Shown in pieces: positions 27,824-37,819 of a DNA stretch of 64,000 nucleotides; the stretch's first letter is position 1; every line of letters starts with the position of its first letter. Under the pieces are notes generated by a model, which did not search any database, was not told the DNA's origin, and saw nothing but the letters and a program-made list of their open reading frames with translations. This DNA comes from Mycolicibacterium pulveris (GTDB lineage: Bacteria > Actinomycetota > Actinomycetes > Mycobacteriales > Mycobacteriaceae). Made by a program: the position numbers and the translations under genes. Location: positions 5,394,001 to 5,458,000 of the forward strand of contig NZ_AP022599.1 of NCBI RefSeq assembly GCF_010725725.1, in the 5' to 3' direction.

Positions 27824-28156
27824 TCAGTTGTCAGTCTTCGTGTTGGGGCTGTCGGTGAGTTCGGTGGCGGTCGATTCGTCGTCCTCATCGAACTCGTCGT
27901 CGTCTTCGATGCGGTCGCGGACGGCGAGCTTCATCCAGGTCGTGACGACTCCCGGGGCGATCTCCAACTCGACGTCGTCGTCGGTGATCGTGACGATGGT
28001 GCCTTCCAGGCCGGAGGTGGTGTGAATCCGGTCGCCGACCTGAAGCGAATTGTGCAAATCGATGGTGGCCTGCATCGCCTTCTTCTGGCGCCGCGACGCG
28101 AAGAACATGAACGCGCCCAGCACGATGAGCAGGGGCAGGAAGATGACGAGATCCAT
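27824..28156 (-). CDS. yajC: Preprotein translocase subunit YajC
   Basis: The product has 110 residues: one N-terminal membrane helix (LVIFLPLLIVLGAFMFFASRRQKK) followed by the soluble domain with LQVGDRIHTTSGLEGTI, the YajC signature. The C-terminus is acidic (DEFDEDDEST). YajC associates with SecDF. It is the first gene of the yajC-secD-secF-lipoprotein-apt-relA string on the minus strand. Confidence 0.94.
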   Translation of the reverse strand: MDLVIFLPLLIVLGAFMFFASRRQKKAMQATIDLHNSLQVGDRIHTTSGLEGTIVTITDDDVELEIAPGVVTTWMKLAVRDRIEDDDEFDEDDESTATELTDSPNTKTDN

Positions 28157-28418
28157 GAGGATGGGTTCTTTCGTTAGGTCTTGCGGTCACGGCGCGCAGA
28201 CGGCAGGCCAAGCGCCTCGTAAGTGACCAGTGTGCCATTGTGCCCGCGCCGATGAATGCACGCACCCGGCGTCCCGGTCCGCACGACGAAATCCGTTGCC
28301 ATCTGCCCCTATGGCCGGCGAAGCCGTCGCCAGCGCGCGGAAATTGTGATCGAATCGGTGCAATTCGCGGTGTGGCGTGTGCTGATCCTTACCGACCTAC
28401 GACGACGGGAGCGCCCCG

Positions 28419-29861
28419 ATGGCCGACACGTTGCGCGTTGAAAACTTCATCGGCGGCGAGCGTGTCGACTCGTCGAGCGGGGCCACGATGGCGTTGGTCG
28501 ACCCCAGCACCGGCGAGAGGTACGGCAGCGCCCCGATCTCCACCGAGGCCGACATCGACAGCGCCTACGCCGCGGCGGCCACGGCGTTCATCGACTGGAA
28601 GCGCACCACCCCGGCGGCGCGGCAGAAGGCGCTGCTCGACTTCGCCGACGACGTGGAGAAACACGCCACCGAACTGGTCGAGGCCGAGGGCCGCAACACC
28701 GGCAAACCCAACCACGTCACCATGGCCGAGGAGATCCCGCCGATGGTCGACCAGATCAGGTTCTTCGCCGGTGCGGCACGGGTGCTGGAGGGCAAGTCCG
28801 CCGGCGAGTACATGGCCGACCACACCTCGTGGATCCGCCGCGAGCCGGTCGGGGTGGTCGGCCAGGTAGCGCCGTGGAATTACCCGATGATGATGGCGAT
28901 CTGGAAGTTCGTGCCCGCGATCGCCGCCGGCAACACCGTCGTGCTCAAGCCCAGCGACACCACCCCGGTGACAACGGTGATGCTCGCCGAAATCGCGGCG
29001 CGACATGTGCCGCCCGGCGTGCTCAACGTGATCTGCGGTGACCGGGACACGGGTGCCGCGGTGATCGCGCACCCGATGCCGCAGATGGTGTCGATCACCG
29101 GTTCGGTGGCCGCGGGCCGAGCGGTGGCCGTCAGCGCAGGCGGGCATTTGAAGCGCACGCATCTGGAGTTGGGCGGCAAGGCACCGGTGCTGGTGTTCGA
29201 CGACTGCGACATCGCGGCGGCCGCAGCGGGTATCGCCACGGCGGGCTACTTCAACGCCGGGCAGGACTGCACCGCGGCCACCCGGGTGCTGGTCGACGCC
29301 AAGGTGGCCGCCGACCTGACCGATGCGCTGGCCGAGCAGGCGCGGGGCGCGACGACGACGTTCGGCAGGCCGGCTGACGACGAGGACGCCTGGGTGCCGC
29401 CGGTCAACAACGCCAACCAGCTCGAGCGGGTGCTGGGACTTCTCGGCGAGGTGCCGTCGCACGCCAGCGTGGCCGTCGGCGGAGCACGGCAGGGTGACCG
29501 GGGCTTCTACGTCGAGCCGACGGTGATCGGCGGGCTGCGCCACGACGACCGGTTGAGCCGGCAGGAGATCTTCGGCCCGGTCATCACCGTGCAGACCTTC
29601 TCCGCCGAGGAGGAGGCGCTGGCCTGGGCCAACGGGGTGGAGTACGGGTTGGCGTCGTCGGTGTGGACCCGCGACGTGTCACGGGCGTTGCGGGTCCCGG
29701 CCGCGCTGGACTTCGGCTGCGTGTGGATCAACACCCATATTCCGCTGGTGGCCGAGATGCCCCACGGCGGCTTCAAGTCCTCCGGCCACGGCAAGGACCT
29801 GTCGATGTACGGCTTGGAGGACTACACCCGCATCAAGCATGTGATGGCCTACACGGGTTAG
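28419..29861 (+). CDS. Gamma-aminobutyraldehyde dehydrogenase-type aldehyde dehydrogenase
   Basis: The 480-residue NAD-dependent aldehyde dehydrogenase shows APWNYP (Asn154), LELGGKAP (catalytic base Glu250) and NAGQDC with nucleophile Cys284. The sequence style, including [12 protein letters not shown] and [17 protein letters not shown], is that of enzymes oxidising 4-aminobutyraldehyde to GABA in putrescine breakdown. In M. tuberculosis the corresponding position is held by gabT (Rv2589), so a GABA-related role is plausible but not proven. The gene starts divergently from yajC with a gap of about 260 nt that shows no other gene. Confidence 0.82.
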   Translation: MADTLRVENFIGGERVDSSSGATMALVDPSTGERYGSAPISTEADIDSAYAAAATAFIDWKRTTPAARQKALLDFADDVEKHATELVEAEGRNTGKPNHVTMAEEIPPMVDQIRFFAGAARVLEGKSAGEYMADHTSWIRREPVGVVGQVAPWNYPMMMAIWKFVPAIAAGNTVVLKPSDTTPVTTVMLAEIAARHVPPGVLNVICGDRDTGAAVIAHPMPQMVSITGSVAAGRAVAVSAGGHLKRTHLELGGKAPVLVFDDCDIAAAAAGIATAGYFNAGQDCTAATRVLVDAKVAADLTDALAEQARGATTTFGRPADDEDAWVPPVNNANQLERVLGLLGEVPSHASVAVGGARQGDRGFYVEPTVIGGLRHDDRLSRQEIFGPVITVQTFSAEEEALAWANGVEYGLASSVWTRDVSRALRVPAALDFGCVWINTHIPLVAEMPHGGFKSSGHGKDLSMYGLEDYTRIKHVMAYTG

Positions 29862-29871
29862 CCGCCCCGGC

Positions 29872-30180
29872 TCAGAAGACGCCGTCGGTCAACAGCGTCG
29901 CCACGAAGCGATAGATCTCATCGACGGTGAGTTCGACCCCGTCGACCTCGAGGTCGATCAGGTTCGACAACAGGTCATCGGTGGGCTTCCAGCACCGCTC
30001 GGCGATCTTGAGATCGACGTACTGATACAGCGCCTCTTCGTCTCGCGGCGACAACGGTGCGGCGGCCCACCGGGCGAACAACGGCCAGTCCTCTTCGGGG
30101 AACCCGAATGCCTCGCAGAGCGCGGTGGCTGAATTTTGGCGTGCAACAATGGAATCGGTGATGCCAGGCCGTTCAGGCAT
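29872..30180 (-). CDS. Truncated cytochrome P450-like protein (middle segment only)
   Basis: This 102-residue product resembles the F-helix to I-helix part of bacterial P450s (LFARWAAAPLSPRDEEALYQYV, IAERCWKPTDDLLSNLI, ELTVDEIYRFVATLL). It stops where the I-helix oxygen-activating AGxxT motif should begin and has no haem-binding Cys region, so it cannot be a P450 enzyme. Yet it has a strong Shine-Dalgarno (GAGGAGG, 5 nt before ATG 30180), no internal stop or frameshift, and a palindrome in its promoter region. It could be a decayed gene or a retained small protein. Confidence 0.65.
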   Translation of the reverse strand: MPERPGITDSIVARQNSATALCEAFGFPEEDWPLFARWAAAPLSPRDEEALYQYVDLKIAERCWKPTDDLLSNLIDLEVDGVELTVDEIYRFVATLLTDGVF

Positions 30181-30229
30181 GCCGGCCTCCTCAGAAGAAT
30201 CGGGATTAGCGTACGTACGGTAAACGTTT

Positions 30230-30246
30230 AGATAGCCAGGCTATCT
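30230..30246. promoter_or_regulatory. 17-bp palindromic candidate operator
   Basis: AGATAGCC-A-GGCTATCT is a perfect 8+1+8 palindrome 50 nt upstream of the P450-fragment start. Its size and symmetry suit a dimeric TetR- or MarR-type repressor. No cognate regulator gene is adjacent. Confidence 0.5.
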
Positions 30247-30343
30247 TCCCGAATCGAGGGCTGCCGTCACGCAGATCACATGTCGTGGGTGAACCTCGTC
30301 CCATCCAGGTGGCGTTGGGATCCACGTCACCGAGTGCTGGCAC

Positions 30344-30383
30344 GCAAAGTGCCCCGATGCCGTTGGGGCACGGGACACTTTGC
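30344..30383 (-). terminator. Candidate terminator after the four-helix membrane protein gene
   Basis: GCAAAGT-GCCCC pairs with GGGGC and ACTTTGC across a small bulge, giving a GC-rich interrupted stem 28 nt beyond the stop at 30411. There is no U-tract. Confidence 0.45.
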
Positions 30384-30410
30384 GGTTGCCCGGGTCACCG
30401 GGCGCGAGTA

Positions 30411-31100
30411 TCAACGGTGCGCGAGCCGCTGTCCGCGGTGGCCGCCGTTGCTGCGAAACATGTTGCGCCAGCTGCGACGGCGCGGTTGCGCGGAATCCGC
30501 GGTCGGCCCGATGACCTCGGTGTGCTGATCGGCCATCGCGGGCTCAGACCGGTCGGCAGATACCGCTGCTGCGGGCGCGGGCTCGGCCACGGTGGTCGTC
30601 GTACGGTCCGCCCACTCGACGTCACGCACGCTGCGCACCGAGATGCGGCCGAGCGCGGCGCCGCCCAGGAGCACGATCAGCGCGCCAAGGCCGTAGAAGT
30701 ACGTCAGCTCCAGCGCCACGCGCTTGGCCTCGGTGGCCGCGACCGGCGCGCCGGCGTCGCCGATTCCGAGCGGGCCCGCCAGGGCACGGCCGATGACGAA
30801 CCAGGCACCGCCGGCAACGGCGAGCCAGCCGCCGAACATGGCCGTCGCCCGGTTACGTGACACCAGCAGCATCAGACCACCCAACGCGGTCACCGCCCCG
30901 GGTAGCACCTCCAGCCAGCCCCGTCCGGTGGTCCACGTCCACGCCCGGTCCGGGCTGAACGCGAAGTTGAACAGCGGACCGATGAACGGAATGAGCGCAC
31001 CCCACGCACCCAAAAGAATCAACAGCAAGCCGCTTGCGGCGCCCCGACTGCGCCGCATGTGCAGTCGGCCGCCCCTGGTGGGTACACGCGTGTTGGTCAT
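30411..31100 (-). CDS. Four-helix membrane protein, unknown function
   Basis: The 229-residue protein begins at ATG 31100 with a basic tail (RRSRG) and has about four hydrophobic segments (ASGLLLILLGAWGALIPFIG, LPGAVTALGGLMLLVS, MFGGWLAVAGGAWFVIG, YFYGLGALIVLLGGAALG), followed by a 90-residue polar, arginine-rich C-terminal tail. The region between helices 1 and 2 contains RAWTWTTGRGWLEV. I do not recognise a named family. It is divergent from the next gene with a gap of about 70 nt. Confidence 0.75.
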   Translation of the reverse strand: MTNTRVPTRGGRLHMRRSRGAASGLLLILLGAWGALIPFIGPLFNFAFSPDRAWTWTTGRGWLEVLPGAVTALGGLMLLVSRNRATAMFGGWLAVAGGAWFVIGRALAGPLGIGDAGAPVAATEAKRVALELTYFYGLGALIVLLGGAALGRISVRSVRDVEWADRTTTTVAEPAPAAAVSADRSEPAMADQHTEVIGPTADSAQPRRRSWRNMFRSNGGHRGQRLAHR

Positions 31101-31172
31101 GATGCCTCCTTGATCCCCGGCTGATTACCCACCTCGACGCCCGCGTAATCCGGCGTCGCTAGGTTGGGCGGT

Positions 31173-31799
31173 ATGCGACTTGACGGTGGGGCAGCCCGGG
31201 CGGTGTTGGCCGACGCGTGGGAGCGGTGGTCTGGGCGCTGCAGCCAACTCAGCGCCGAGGAATGGTCCACGCCCACGCGCTGCGCGGGCTGGAATGTCGC
31301 GGCGCTGGTCGCGCACGTGTGCCCGGATTCCGCGATGTTCACCCGGCTCGCCGAGGCGGTGGTGGATCCACCGGCGGCGGTCACCGACGCCGCAATTCTG
31401 TTGCGGCGTTTCAACGAACCCGGCGGTGCCGCCCACACGCACGCCGGCAGCCTCGCCGAGCAGGCGGTGTCCGACGCCGCGGAGCTGACTCCGGAGGCGG
31501 CGGCCCGTCGATTCGCCGAATCCGCCGAAACACTGCGCGAGACAACGGCACCGGCAGACACCGTGATTGCCTATCCGTTCGTGGGCAGCACAACGCTCGC
31601 GGTGATCGCCGAGACCGCGCTGACGGAGGCCACCGTGCATCTGCTCGACCTCGCCGCCGCGGTCGGTGGCGTCGAACCGTCACCGCAGGCGCTGGCGGCG
31701 ACCCGTGACCTGTTGATCGCCGTTCCGGACCCGACGGCCGCGGTCGAGGTGCTGGCCGGTCGGGCCGCCCCCGATGCCGCGGTGCCTGCGATCCGCTGA
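31173..31799 (+). CDS. Maleylpyruvate isomerase N-terminal (DinB-like) domain protein
   Basis: The 208-residue product starts at ATG 31173. The N-terminal four-helix DinB/MDMPI fold is indicated by WSTPTRCAGWNVAALVAHV, the usual motif containing a metal-ligand His, and a later TEATVHLLDLAAAVG with a second His position. Related proteins are mycothiol-dependent enzymes in actinobacteria. The substrate cannot be told. Confidence 0.72.
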   Translation: MRLDGGAARAVLADAWERWSGRCSQLSAEEWSTPTRCAGWNVAALVAHVCPDSAMFTRLAEAVVDPPAAVTDAAILLRRFNEPGGAAHTHAGSLAEQAVSDAAELTPEAAARRFAESAETLRETTAPADTVIAYPFVGSTTLAVIAETALTEATVHLLDLAAAVGGVEPSPQALAATRDLLIAVPDPTAAVEVLAGRAAPDAAVPAIR

Positions 31800-31810
31800 C
31801 TTCGGCGCCG

Positions 31811-32197
31811 CTACAGCGTCACAGCGAACGCCAGCAACACGACGGCGAGCAGCGGGAAGAGGCCTTGGGTGACCGCGGCGCGCGCCTTGTCCGGCGACGA
31901 CAGCAACAGCACCAGCGCGGCGGCCAGCATCGACCCGGTGCCTGCGAAGATCAGCGCGATGCCCACCCAGTTGTATCCGATGCCACCGACGACGATTCCG
32001 GTCAGCGTGATGACCGCCAGGAACAGGTTGTAGAAGCCCTGGTTGAACGCCAATTCCTGGGTGGCGAGCGCTTGTTCTTCGGACAAACCGAATGTCGCCC
32101 TGGTGCGGGCCGACGTCCAGGTGAACGACTCCATCACCCAGATGTAGACGTGCAGCAGCGCCGCGAGACCGGCGAAGAACAGCGCGACGAAACCCAT
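31811..32197 (-). CDS. DUF1304 family membrane protein
   Basis: The 128-residue protein has four membrane helices, with family phrases YIWVMESFTW near the first helix and ELAFNQGFYNLFLA before the third. DUF1304 proteins are small integral membrane proteins of unknown role. ATG 32197 overlaps the stop of the upstream gene, and a GTG three bases earlier is possible. It is probably co-transcribed with the upstream gene. Confidence 0.82.
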   Translation of the reverse strand: MGFVALFFAGLAALLHVYIWVMESFTWTSARTRATFGLSEEQALATQELAFNQGFYNLFLAVITLTGIVVGGIGYNWVGIALIFAGTGSMLAAALVLLLSSPDKARAAVTQGLFPLLAVVLLAFAVTL

Positions 32198-32835
32198 CAC
32201 ACCCCGACGCTTTCCACGCGCACGACCGGCGGCAGCGCCAGCATGAGCACACCGGTCAACGCCAGCCACACCACGGTGCTGTAGGCGCCGGGCAGCCCGA
32301 TCCAGGTGTGCAGCAGCGCGGGCACGCCGAGCACACCGAGCGCCGCCGACCACTTCGGCAGCACCGCGGTGCGCCAGACGACGTAAGCCGTCGCGAAAAT
32401 CGCTGCCGCAGCGCCGAGTTGGCTGTAGTGGTAGAGCCACACCGCCAGCCCGAGGAACGGCTGCGCGTACTCGACGACGGTCAGGTCGTCGAACTGCACG
32501 ACGGCCGCGGGCACCGCCACTTCGGCGGCCAGGCCCGCGGCCGTCAACGCGATGAACACCGAGGCGCCGATGACCGCGGTGTAGACCGCGCCCGTGGCCC
32601 CGGCGGCTGACCGAAGCGTCGCCGAGAGGACCCCGAAGAACAGCATGCCGAAGACGATGTGCACCACCGGCAAGGTGCCGTTGGCGGTGAGAAACGATGC
32701 GGCGCTGTCGAAATAGGATCGCACACCGCCGGTGTCGCCGGGCGCCTCGGGGGATCCGACGAGGTAGGCGGGCACGATCGCGGCCGCCGAGGCAAGTCCG
32801 CACAGCCCGCCGACCCGTATTGTTCCGCTGCCCAT
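32197..32835 (-). CDS. Multispanning membrane protein, unknown function
   Basis: This 212-residue protein starts at ATG 32835, with AAGGAG 6-7 nt upstream. About six hydrophobic segments are visible, with an N-terminal GGLCGLASAAAIVPAYLVG helix and an extracytoplasmic loop PEAPGDTGGVRSYFDSA. It resembles DUF4386-like actinobacterial membrane proteins only in layout. It ends where the DUF1304 gene begins and lies 11 nt downstream of ruvB. Confidence 0.7.
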   Translation of the reverse strand: MGSGTIRVGGLCGLASAAAIVPAYLVGSPEAPGDTGGVRSYFDSAASFLTANGTLPVVHIVFGMLFFGVLSATLRSAAGATGAVYTAVIGASVFIALTAAGLAAEVAVPAAVVQFDDLTVVEYAQPFLGLAVWLYHYSQLGAAAAIFATAYVVWRTAVLPKWSAALGVLGVPALLHTWIGLPGAYSTVVWLALTGVLMLALPPVVRVESVGV

Positions 32836-32846
32836 CGGAATTCTCC

Positions 32847-33908
32847 TTATTCGAACAGGCCCGGCTGACCCAATCCGCTGACCCTGGTGGGCGGGGTCAT
32901 CCCCAGGTGCGTCCACGCCTGCGGGGTGGCCACCCGCCCGCGCGGGGTGCGCGCGATCATGCCCGCCCGCACCAGGAACGGTTCACACACCTCCTCGACG
33001 GTGGTGGCCTCCTCCCCCACCGCGACGGCCAGCGTCGACACCCCGACCGGGCCGCCGCCGAAACTTCTTGTGAGCGCGGACAACACCGCCCGGTCGAGCC
33101 GATCGAGACCGAGCTCGTCGACGTCGTACACCTCCAACGCCGCCTTGGCGATATCTCGGGTGATGACCCCGTCGGCCCGTACCTCGGCGTAGTCACGAAC
33201 CCGGCGCAGCAACCGGTTGGCGATGCGTGGTGTCCCGCGGGAACGCCGGGCGATCTCGGCGCCGGCGTCGGCGCCCAGCTCGATGCCCAGGATGCCGGCC
33301 GAGCGCATCAGCACCTGTTCCAGTTCGGCCGGCTCGTAGAAGTCCATGTGGGCGGTGAAACCGAACCGGTCGCGCAGCGGGCCGGTCAGCGCCCCGGAGC
33401 GGGTGGTCGCCCCGACCAGCGTGAACGGCGCGACCTCCAGCGGAATCGACGTCGCCCCAGGGCCTTTGCCGACCACGACGTCGACGCGGAAGTCCTCCAT
33501 CGCCAGATACAGCATCTCCTCGGCGGGCCGGGCGATGCGGTGGATCTCGTCGATGAACAGCACGTCGTGCTCGACGAGGTTGGACAGCATCGCCGCCAGG
33601 TCGCCGGCCCGCTCGAGCGCGGGGCCGGAGGTGACCCGCAGCGACGAACCGAGTTCGGCGGCGATGATCATCGCCAGCGACGTCTTGCCCAGCCCGGGAG
33701 GCCCGGACAGCAGGATGTGATCGGGTGTGCCGCCGCGGTTCTTGGCGCCTTCGATGACCAACTGCAGCTGTTCGCGCACCCGCGGTTGACCGATGAACTC
33801 GCCGAGCGAGCGCGGCCGCAGGCTGGCGTCGATGTCGCCCTCCCCGACGGTCAGCGCCGGCGACACCTCCCGCTCGTCGGGGTCCTCGGGTTCGTCGAAC
33901 CGGCTCAC
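32847..33908 (-). CDS. ruvB: Holliday junction branch migration ATPase RuvB
   Basis: The 353-residue AAA+ motor has Walker [12 protein letters not shown], Walker [11 protein letters not shown] and the RuvB winged-helix C-terminus ([12 protein letters not shown]). It drives branch migration of Holliday junctions held by RuvA. The GTG start overlaps the ruvA stop (GTGA). It corresponds to Rv2592c. Confidence 0.97.
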   Translation of the reverse strand: MSRFDEPEDPDEREVSPALTVGEGDIDASLRPRSLGEFIGQPRVREQLQLVIEGAKNRGGTPDHILLSGPPGLGKTSLAMIIAAELGSSLRVTSGPALERAGDLAAMLSNLVEHDVLFIDEIHRIARPAEEMLYLAMEDFRVDVVVGKGPGATSIPLEVAPFTLVGATTRSGALTGPLRDRFGFTAHMDFYEPAELEQVLMRSAGILGIELGADAGAEIARRSRGTPRIANRLLRRVRDYAEVRADGVITRDIAKAALEVYDVDELGLDRLDRAVLSALTRSFGGGPVGVSTLAVAVGEEATTVEEVCEPFLVRAGMIARTPRGRVATPQAWTHLGMTPPTRVSGLGQPGLFE

Positions 33909-34492
33909 TTCTTACCTAGCATCGACAGCGCCGCGCGCAGCGCGCTCGCCTGGGTGGCTTCGGGGTCGTTGGCCAGCACCTTGTCGGTGGCCTCCTCGGC
34001 ATGCTTGGCGGCAAAACCAAGGCCCACAAGGGCTTCCACCACCGGGCCGCGCACCGAGTGGCCGTTCACCGCGGCAGCGCCCGTCGGGGTGATCGCACCC
34101 ATCTTGTCGCGCAGGCTGAGCACCATCAGCTCCGCGGTCTTCTTGCCCACCTTGGGAATTCGTGTCAGCGCGGTGATGTCGCTCTCGGCGATGGCCTGGC
34201 GCAGGGTGGGGCCGTCGTACATGGCCAGCGCACCCAGCGCGATGCTGGGTCCGATCCCGGACACGCCGAGCAGCGTCAGGAACAGGTCGCGGGCGTCGCC
34301 GTCGGGGAAGCCGTACAGCGTCATCGAGTCCTCGCGCACGATCATCGCCGTGATCAGCCGTGCTTCGCTGCCGCGGCGCAGCGTGGCCAGCGCGGACGGG
34401 GTCGCCATCACCTTGTAGCCCACCCCGGCCGCCTCGATGACGACGTGGTCGAGGGCGATGTGGAGGACCTCGCCGCGAATGGATGCGATCAT
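33905..34492 (-). CDS. ruvA: Holliday junction DNA-binding subunit RuvA
   Basis: ATG 34492 gives 195 residues beginning [20 protein letters not shown], the OB-fold domain I. The helix-hairpin-helix repeats ([16 protein letters not shown] and [17 protein letters not shown]) form domain II, and the C-terminal [15 protein letters not shown] is domain III that contacts RuvB. Start and stop overlap its neighbours by 3-4 nt, giving a tightly coupled ruvC-ruvA-ruvB operon. Confidence 0.97.
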   Translation of the reverse strand: MIASIRGEVLHIALDHVVIEAAGVGYKVMATPSALATLRRGSEARLITAMIVREDSMTLYGFPDGDARDLFLTLLGVSGIGPSIALGALAMYDGPTLRQAIAESDITALTRIPKVGKKTAELMVLSLRDKMGAITPTGAAAVNGHSVRGPVVEALVGLGFAAKHAEEATDKVLANDPEATQASALRAALSMLGKK

Positions 34493-35076
34493 CGTGCTGC
34501 CTTCACCTTGGCCCGCTGGGCGGCCTGCTGGGCCTTTAACCTCGCGGTGTACTTGCGTTTCTGCTCGGCGGCCAGCGCTTCGGCGGCGGCCATCCGGGCG
34601 ATCATCGGGGCGCGCCAGCAGTGGCAGATGGCCAGGGCCAACGCGTCGGCGGCGTCCGCGGGCGTCGGCTTGGTCTGCAGCGCGAGGATTCGGGTGACCA
34701 TCGCGGTGACCTGAGCTTTGTCGGCATTGCCGTTGCCGGTGACGGCGGCCTTGACCTCGCTGGGCGTGTGGAAGTGCACGTCGATGTCGCGTTTGGCCGC
34801 CGCCAGCGCGATGACCCCGCCGGCCTGCGCGGTGCCCATCACGGTCGACACGTTCTGCTGGGAGAACACCCGCTCGATGGCGATGACGTCGGGTTTGTGG
34901 GTGTCCATCCAGTGCTCGACGGCGTCGCTGATGGTGAGCAGCCGGTGGTGCAGCGCCTGGTCCGAGGGGGTGCGCACGACGTCCACGTCCAGCGCGATGA
35001 CTTGCCTGCCCTTGCCGCTCTCGATGACCGAAAGGCCGCAACGCGTCAACCCGGGATCGACGCCCATCACCCGCAC
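34489..35076 (-). CDS. ruvC: Crossover junction endonuclease RuvC
   Basis: GTG 35076 has AAGGAG 5-6 nt upstream and gives 195 residues beginning [14 protein letters not shown]. Acidic active-site residues are seen in GVDPGLT, AIERVF and [12 protein letters not shown]. The C-terminus extends into a lysine/alanine-rich helix ([19 protein letters not shown]), longer than in E. coli RuvC. It resolves Holliday junctions. It corresponds to Rv2594c. Confidence 0.96.
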   Translation of the reverse strand: MRVMGVDPGLTRCGLSVIESGKGRQVIALDVDVVRTPSDQALHHRLLTISDAVEHWMDTHKPDVIAIERVFSQQNVSTVMGTAQAGGVIALAAAKRDIDVHFHTPSEVKAAVTGNGNADKAQVTAMVTRILALQTKPTPADAADALALAICHCWRAPMIARMAAAEALAAEQKRKYTARLKAQQAAQRAKVKAAR

Positions 35077-35243
35077 GGCCGCTCCTTCTGTGAACACTTG
35101 TTCGAGAGCTTAGCGGGAGAAGTCGACACCGCCGGGCAGGACACGCTCGGGGCCTCCGCCCCTCTCGCCCAAACGGACATACGGGCGGAAAAGTGCGAGC
35201 AAATCCCGCCAAAACGTCGGTCTCGGCGCGGGAACGCTAGGAG

Positions 35244-36002
35244 TCAGTCCTCGCTGTCGAGCTGGGCCGCGACGTCGTCGGGGATGTCCATGTTGGTGTA
35301 GACCTCCTGCACGTCGTCGAGCTCTTCGAGCGCGTCGACCAGCTTGATGATCTTGCGCGCACCTTCGAGGTCGACGGGCACGCTCACCGAGGGTTCAAAG
35401 CCGGCCTCCGCCGACTCGTAGTCGATCCCGGCCTCCTGCAGCGCGGTGCGCACCGCGACCAGATCGCCGGGCTCAGAGATCACCTGGAAGCTGTCGCCGA
35501 GGTCGTTGACCTCCTCCGCGCCGGCCTCGAGCACCGCGGTCAGCACGTCGTCCTCGCTCAGGCCGTCCTTGTCGAGGGTGACCACGCCCTTGCGGGAGAA
35601 CAGATAGGCCACCGACCCGGGGTCGGCCATGTTGCCGCCGTTGCGGGTCATCGCGACCCGGACCTCGCTGGCCGCGCGGTTGCGGTTGTCGGTGAGGCAC
35701 TCGATCAGCACCGCGACGCCGTTGGGGCCGTAGCCCTCGTAGGTGATGTTCTGGTATTCGGCGCCGCCGGCTTCCTCCCCCGCGCCGCGGCGACGGGCCC
35801 GCTCAATGTTGTCGTTGGGGACCGAGTTTTTCTTCGCCTTCTGGATCGCGTCGTACAGCGTCGGGTTGCCGGCCGGGTCACCGCCGCCGACCCGCGCCGC
35901 CACCTCGACGTTCTTGATCAGTTTGGCGAACATCTTGCCGCGGCGGGCGTCGATGACGGCTTTCTTGTGCTTGGTGGTGGCCCACTTGGAATGGCCGCTC
36001 AT
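35244..36002 (-). CDS. YebC/PmpR family protein
   Basis: The product has 252 residues with the family N-terminus [22 protein letters not shown] and the middle motifs [12 protein letters not shown] and [14 protein letters not shown]. YebC proteins were described as DNA-binding regulators, and more recently some members as translation factors that help ribosomes at proline stretches. The gene is conserved next to the ruv and pdx loci (Rv2603c). Confidence 0.94.
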   Translation of the reverse strand: MSGHSKWATTKHKKAVIDARRGKMFAKLIKNVEVAARVGGGDPAGNPTLYDAIQKAKKNSVPNDNIERARRRGAGEEAGGAEYQNITYEGYGPNGVAVLIECLTDNRNRAASEVRVAMTRNGGNMADPGSVAYLFSRKGVVTLDKDGLSEDDVLTAVLEAGAEEVNDLGDSFQVISEPGDLVAVRTALQEAGIDYESAEAGFEPSVSVPVDLEGARKIIKLVDALEELDDVQEVYTNMDIPDDVAAQLDSED

Positions 36003-36091
36003 TCAGGTCGTACCTCTTTCGTGCGCGCTTTTCTGCGCCAAGTTTTCATGCGTTGAGTCCGCCCGACGAGTCTACGTGGGACTTTGATGCG

Positions 36092-36526
36092 TCACCGCAC
36101 AGCGTCGGGCGGCGTCATCGCGACGATTCGGTAGTAGACGGCGGCGGGCCAGCCGATGTGGCCGGAGATGTGCACCTGGATCCACGTCGGCGCACCCGAC
36201 GGATCGTCGGTGAATGCGGCAACGGCGTCGACGATCGCCGCCGTCTCGCCGCCGGCGCGAAGCGCCACCGACGTGGTCAGCGTCGCGTTCCCGAGCGCGC
36301 CTCGGGCATACGGCAGACGGTCGGGGACGAAGAATGACGCCTGAAAGCTGGGCACCCGGACGCCCTTGGGCGCGTTCGGCGCTCTGCGCAACGTCAGCCC
36401 GCTGACCTAGGGCTTGCCGTGGAACCAGACTGTGCCGGTGTAGTCGGTGCGGCGGGCCTCGCCGCCGCCGGGCAACCGCACCAGCGTGTCGACGCGCGGT
36501 TGCGGTTCCACCTCGATGAGGGTCAC
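36092..36526 (-). pseudogene. Hypothetical gene interrupted by an in-frame TAG
   Basis: From GTG 36526 a reading frame of 39 codons (VTLIEVEPQPRVDTLVRLPG start) ends at TAG 36409-36407 and continues in the same frame without another stop to 36092 for about 105 codons, ending VYYRIVAMTPPDAVR. The distal part has no ATG or GTG near its beginning; TTG 36391 is the first possibility and has no convincing Shine-Dalgarno. The simplest reading is a single protein of about 144 residues inactivated by an amber codon. Two separate small genes remain possible. I do not recognise the family. Confidence 0.5.
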
Positions 36527-36576
36527 CAACGCATCCGATCACACCTGTGGGCGTTTGCCCATCCGGTTTCACATCG

Positions 36577-36596
36577 ATCTTACTCAGCAGTAAGAT
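36577..36596. promoter_or_regulatory. 20-bp palindrome overlapping the promoter of the acyl-CoA dehydrogenase gene
   Basis: ATCTTACT-CAGC-AGTAAGAT is a perfect 8+4+8 palindrome. Its right arm contains TAAGAT (36591-36596), a good -10 hexamer, followed by 6 nt and then the ATG at 36603, so the transcript is probably leaderless. A repressor bound here, most likely TetR-type as is usual for mycobacterial fad genes, would block the promoter directly. Confidence 0.65.
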
Positions 36597-36602
36597 AACC
36601 GC

Positions 36603-37814
36603 ATGTCGTTCTCATTGGAGCTCTCCCCCGACCTCATCCACGTCCGGGACTGGGTGCATGACTTCGCCGCCGACGTGATCCGACCGGCCGCTGCCGAGTG
36701 GGACGAACGCGAAGAGACACCGTGGCCGATCATTCAGGAAGCCGCCAAGGTGGGCATCTACTCCATGGAGTTCTTCGCCGAGCAGTCCGCGGAGCCGTCC
36801 GGCCTGGGCATGTTGACCGCGTTCGAGGAGATGTTCTGGGGCGACGCCGGTATCGCGCTGTCGATCATGGGTACCGGGCTGGCCGCGGCCTCCCTAGCCG
36901 CCAACGGCACCCCGGAGCAGATCGGCGAATGGGTGCCGCAGATGTTCGGCACGGTCAACGACCCCAAGGTCGCCGCGTTCTGTTCGTCGGAACCGGGCGC
37001 CGGGTCCGACGTCGGCGCCATTCTCACCCGTGCCCGCTACGACGAGGCCACCGACGAATGGGTGCTCAACGGCACCAAGACCTGGGCCACCAACGGGGGT
37101 ATCGCCGAGGTGCACGTCGTCGTGGCCTCGGTGTATCCCGAGCTCGGCACCCGTGGGCAGGCCACCTTCATCATTCCGCCCGACACCCCCGGCTTCCGGC
37201 AGGGCCAGAAGTTCCGCAAGCACGGCATCCGGGCGTCGCACACCGCCGAGGTGGTGCTCGACGACGTGCGCATCCCGGGCAGGCTCATCGTCGGCGGCCG
37301 CGAGAAGTTCGAGGAACGCATCGCACGCGTCCGCGAGGGCAAGAGCGCGAAGAGCCAGGCCGCGCTGGCCACCTTCGAGCGCACCCGCCCGACCGTCGGC
37401 GCGATGGCCGTCGGCGTCGCCCGCGCGGCCTACGAGTATGCGCTGGAGTACGCGTTGCAGCGCGAGCAGTTCGGCCGCAAGATCGCCGAATTCCAAGCCA
37501 TCGCTTTCAAATTGGCCGACATGAAGGCGCGCATCGACGCGTCGCGGCTGCTGGTGTGGCGGGCGGGCTGGATGGCCCGCAACGGCAAGGCGTTCGACAA
37601 CGCCGAGGGCTCGATGGCCAAGCTGGTGGCCAGTGAGACCGCGGTGTATGTCACCGATGAGGCGATCCAGATTCTCGGCGGCAACGGCTACACCCGCGAT
37701 TACCCGGTCGAGCGGATGCACCGCGACGCGAAGATCTTCACGATCTTCGAGGGCACCAGCGAGATCCAGCGCCTGGTGATCGGCCGCGCGGTCACCGGGT
37801 TGCCGCTGCGCTGA
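36603..37814 (+). CDS. Acyl-CoA dehydrogenase family protein
   Basis: The 403-residue FAD enzyme shows [16 protein letters not shown] and [11 protein letters not shown] in the middle domain and [21 protein letters not shown] and [21 protein letters not shown] in the C-terminal domain, ending [16 protein letters not shown]. This is the complete FadE architecture for alpha,beta-dehydrogenation of acyl-CoA. There is no Shine-Dalgarno, and a -10 hexamer ends 6 nt before ATG 36603, indicating a leaderless message controlled by the palindrome above. The chain-length preference is unknown. Confidence 0.92.
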   Translation: MSFSLELSPDLIHVRDWVHDFAADVIRPAAAEWDEREETPWPIIQEAAKVGIYSMEFFAEQSAEPSGLGMLTAFEEMFWGDAGIALSIMGTGLAAASLAANGTPEQIGEWVPQMFGTVNDPKVAAFCSSEPGAGSDVGAILTRARYDEATDEWVLNGTKTWATNGGIAEVHVVVASVYPELGTRGQATFIIPPDTPGFRQGQKFRKHGIRASHTAEVVLDDVRIPGRLIVGGREKFEERIARVREGKSAKSQAALATFERTRPTVGAMAVGVARAAYEYALEYALQREQFGRKIAEFQAIAFKLADMKARIDASRLLVWRAGWMARNGKAFDNAEGSMAKLVASETAVYVTDEAIQILGGNGYTRDYPVERMHRDAKIFTIFEGTSEIQRLVIGRAVTGLPLR

Positions 37815-37819
37815 CCGGC

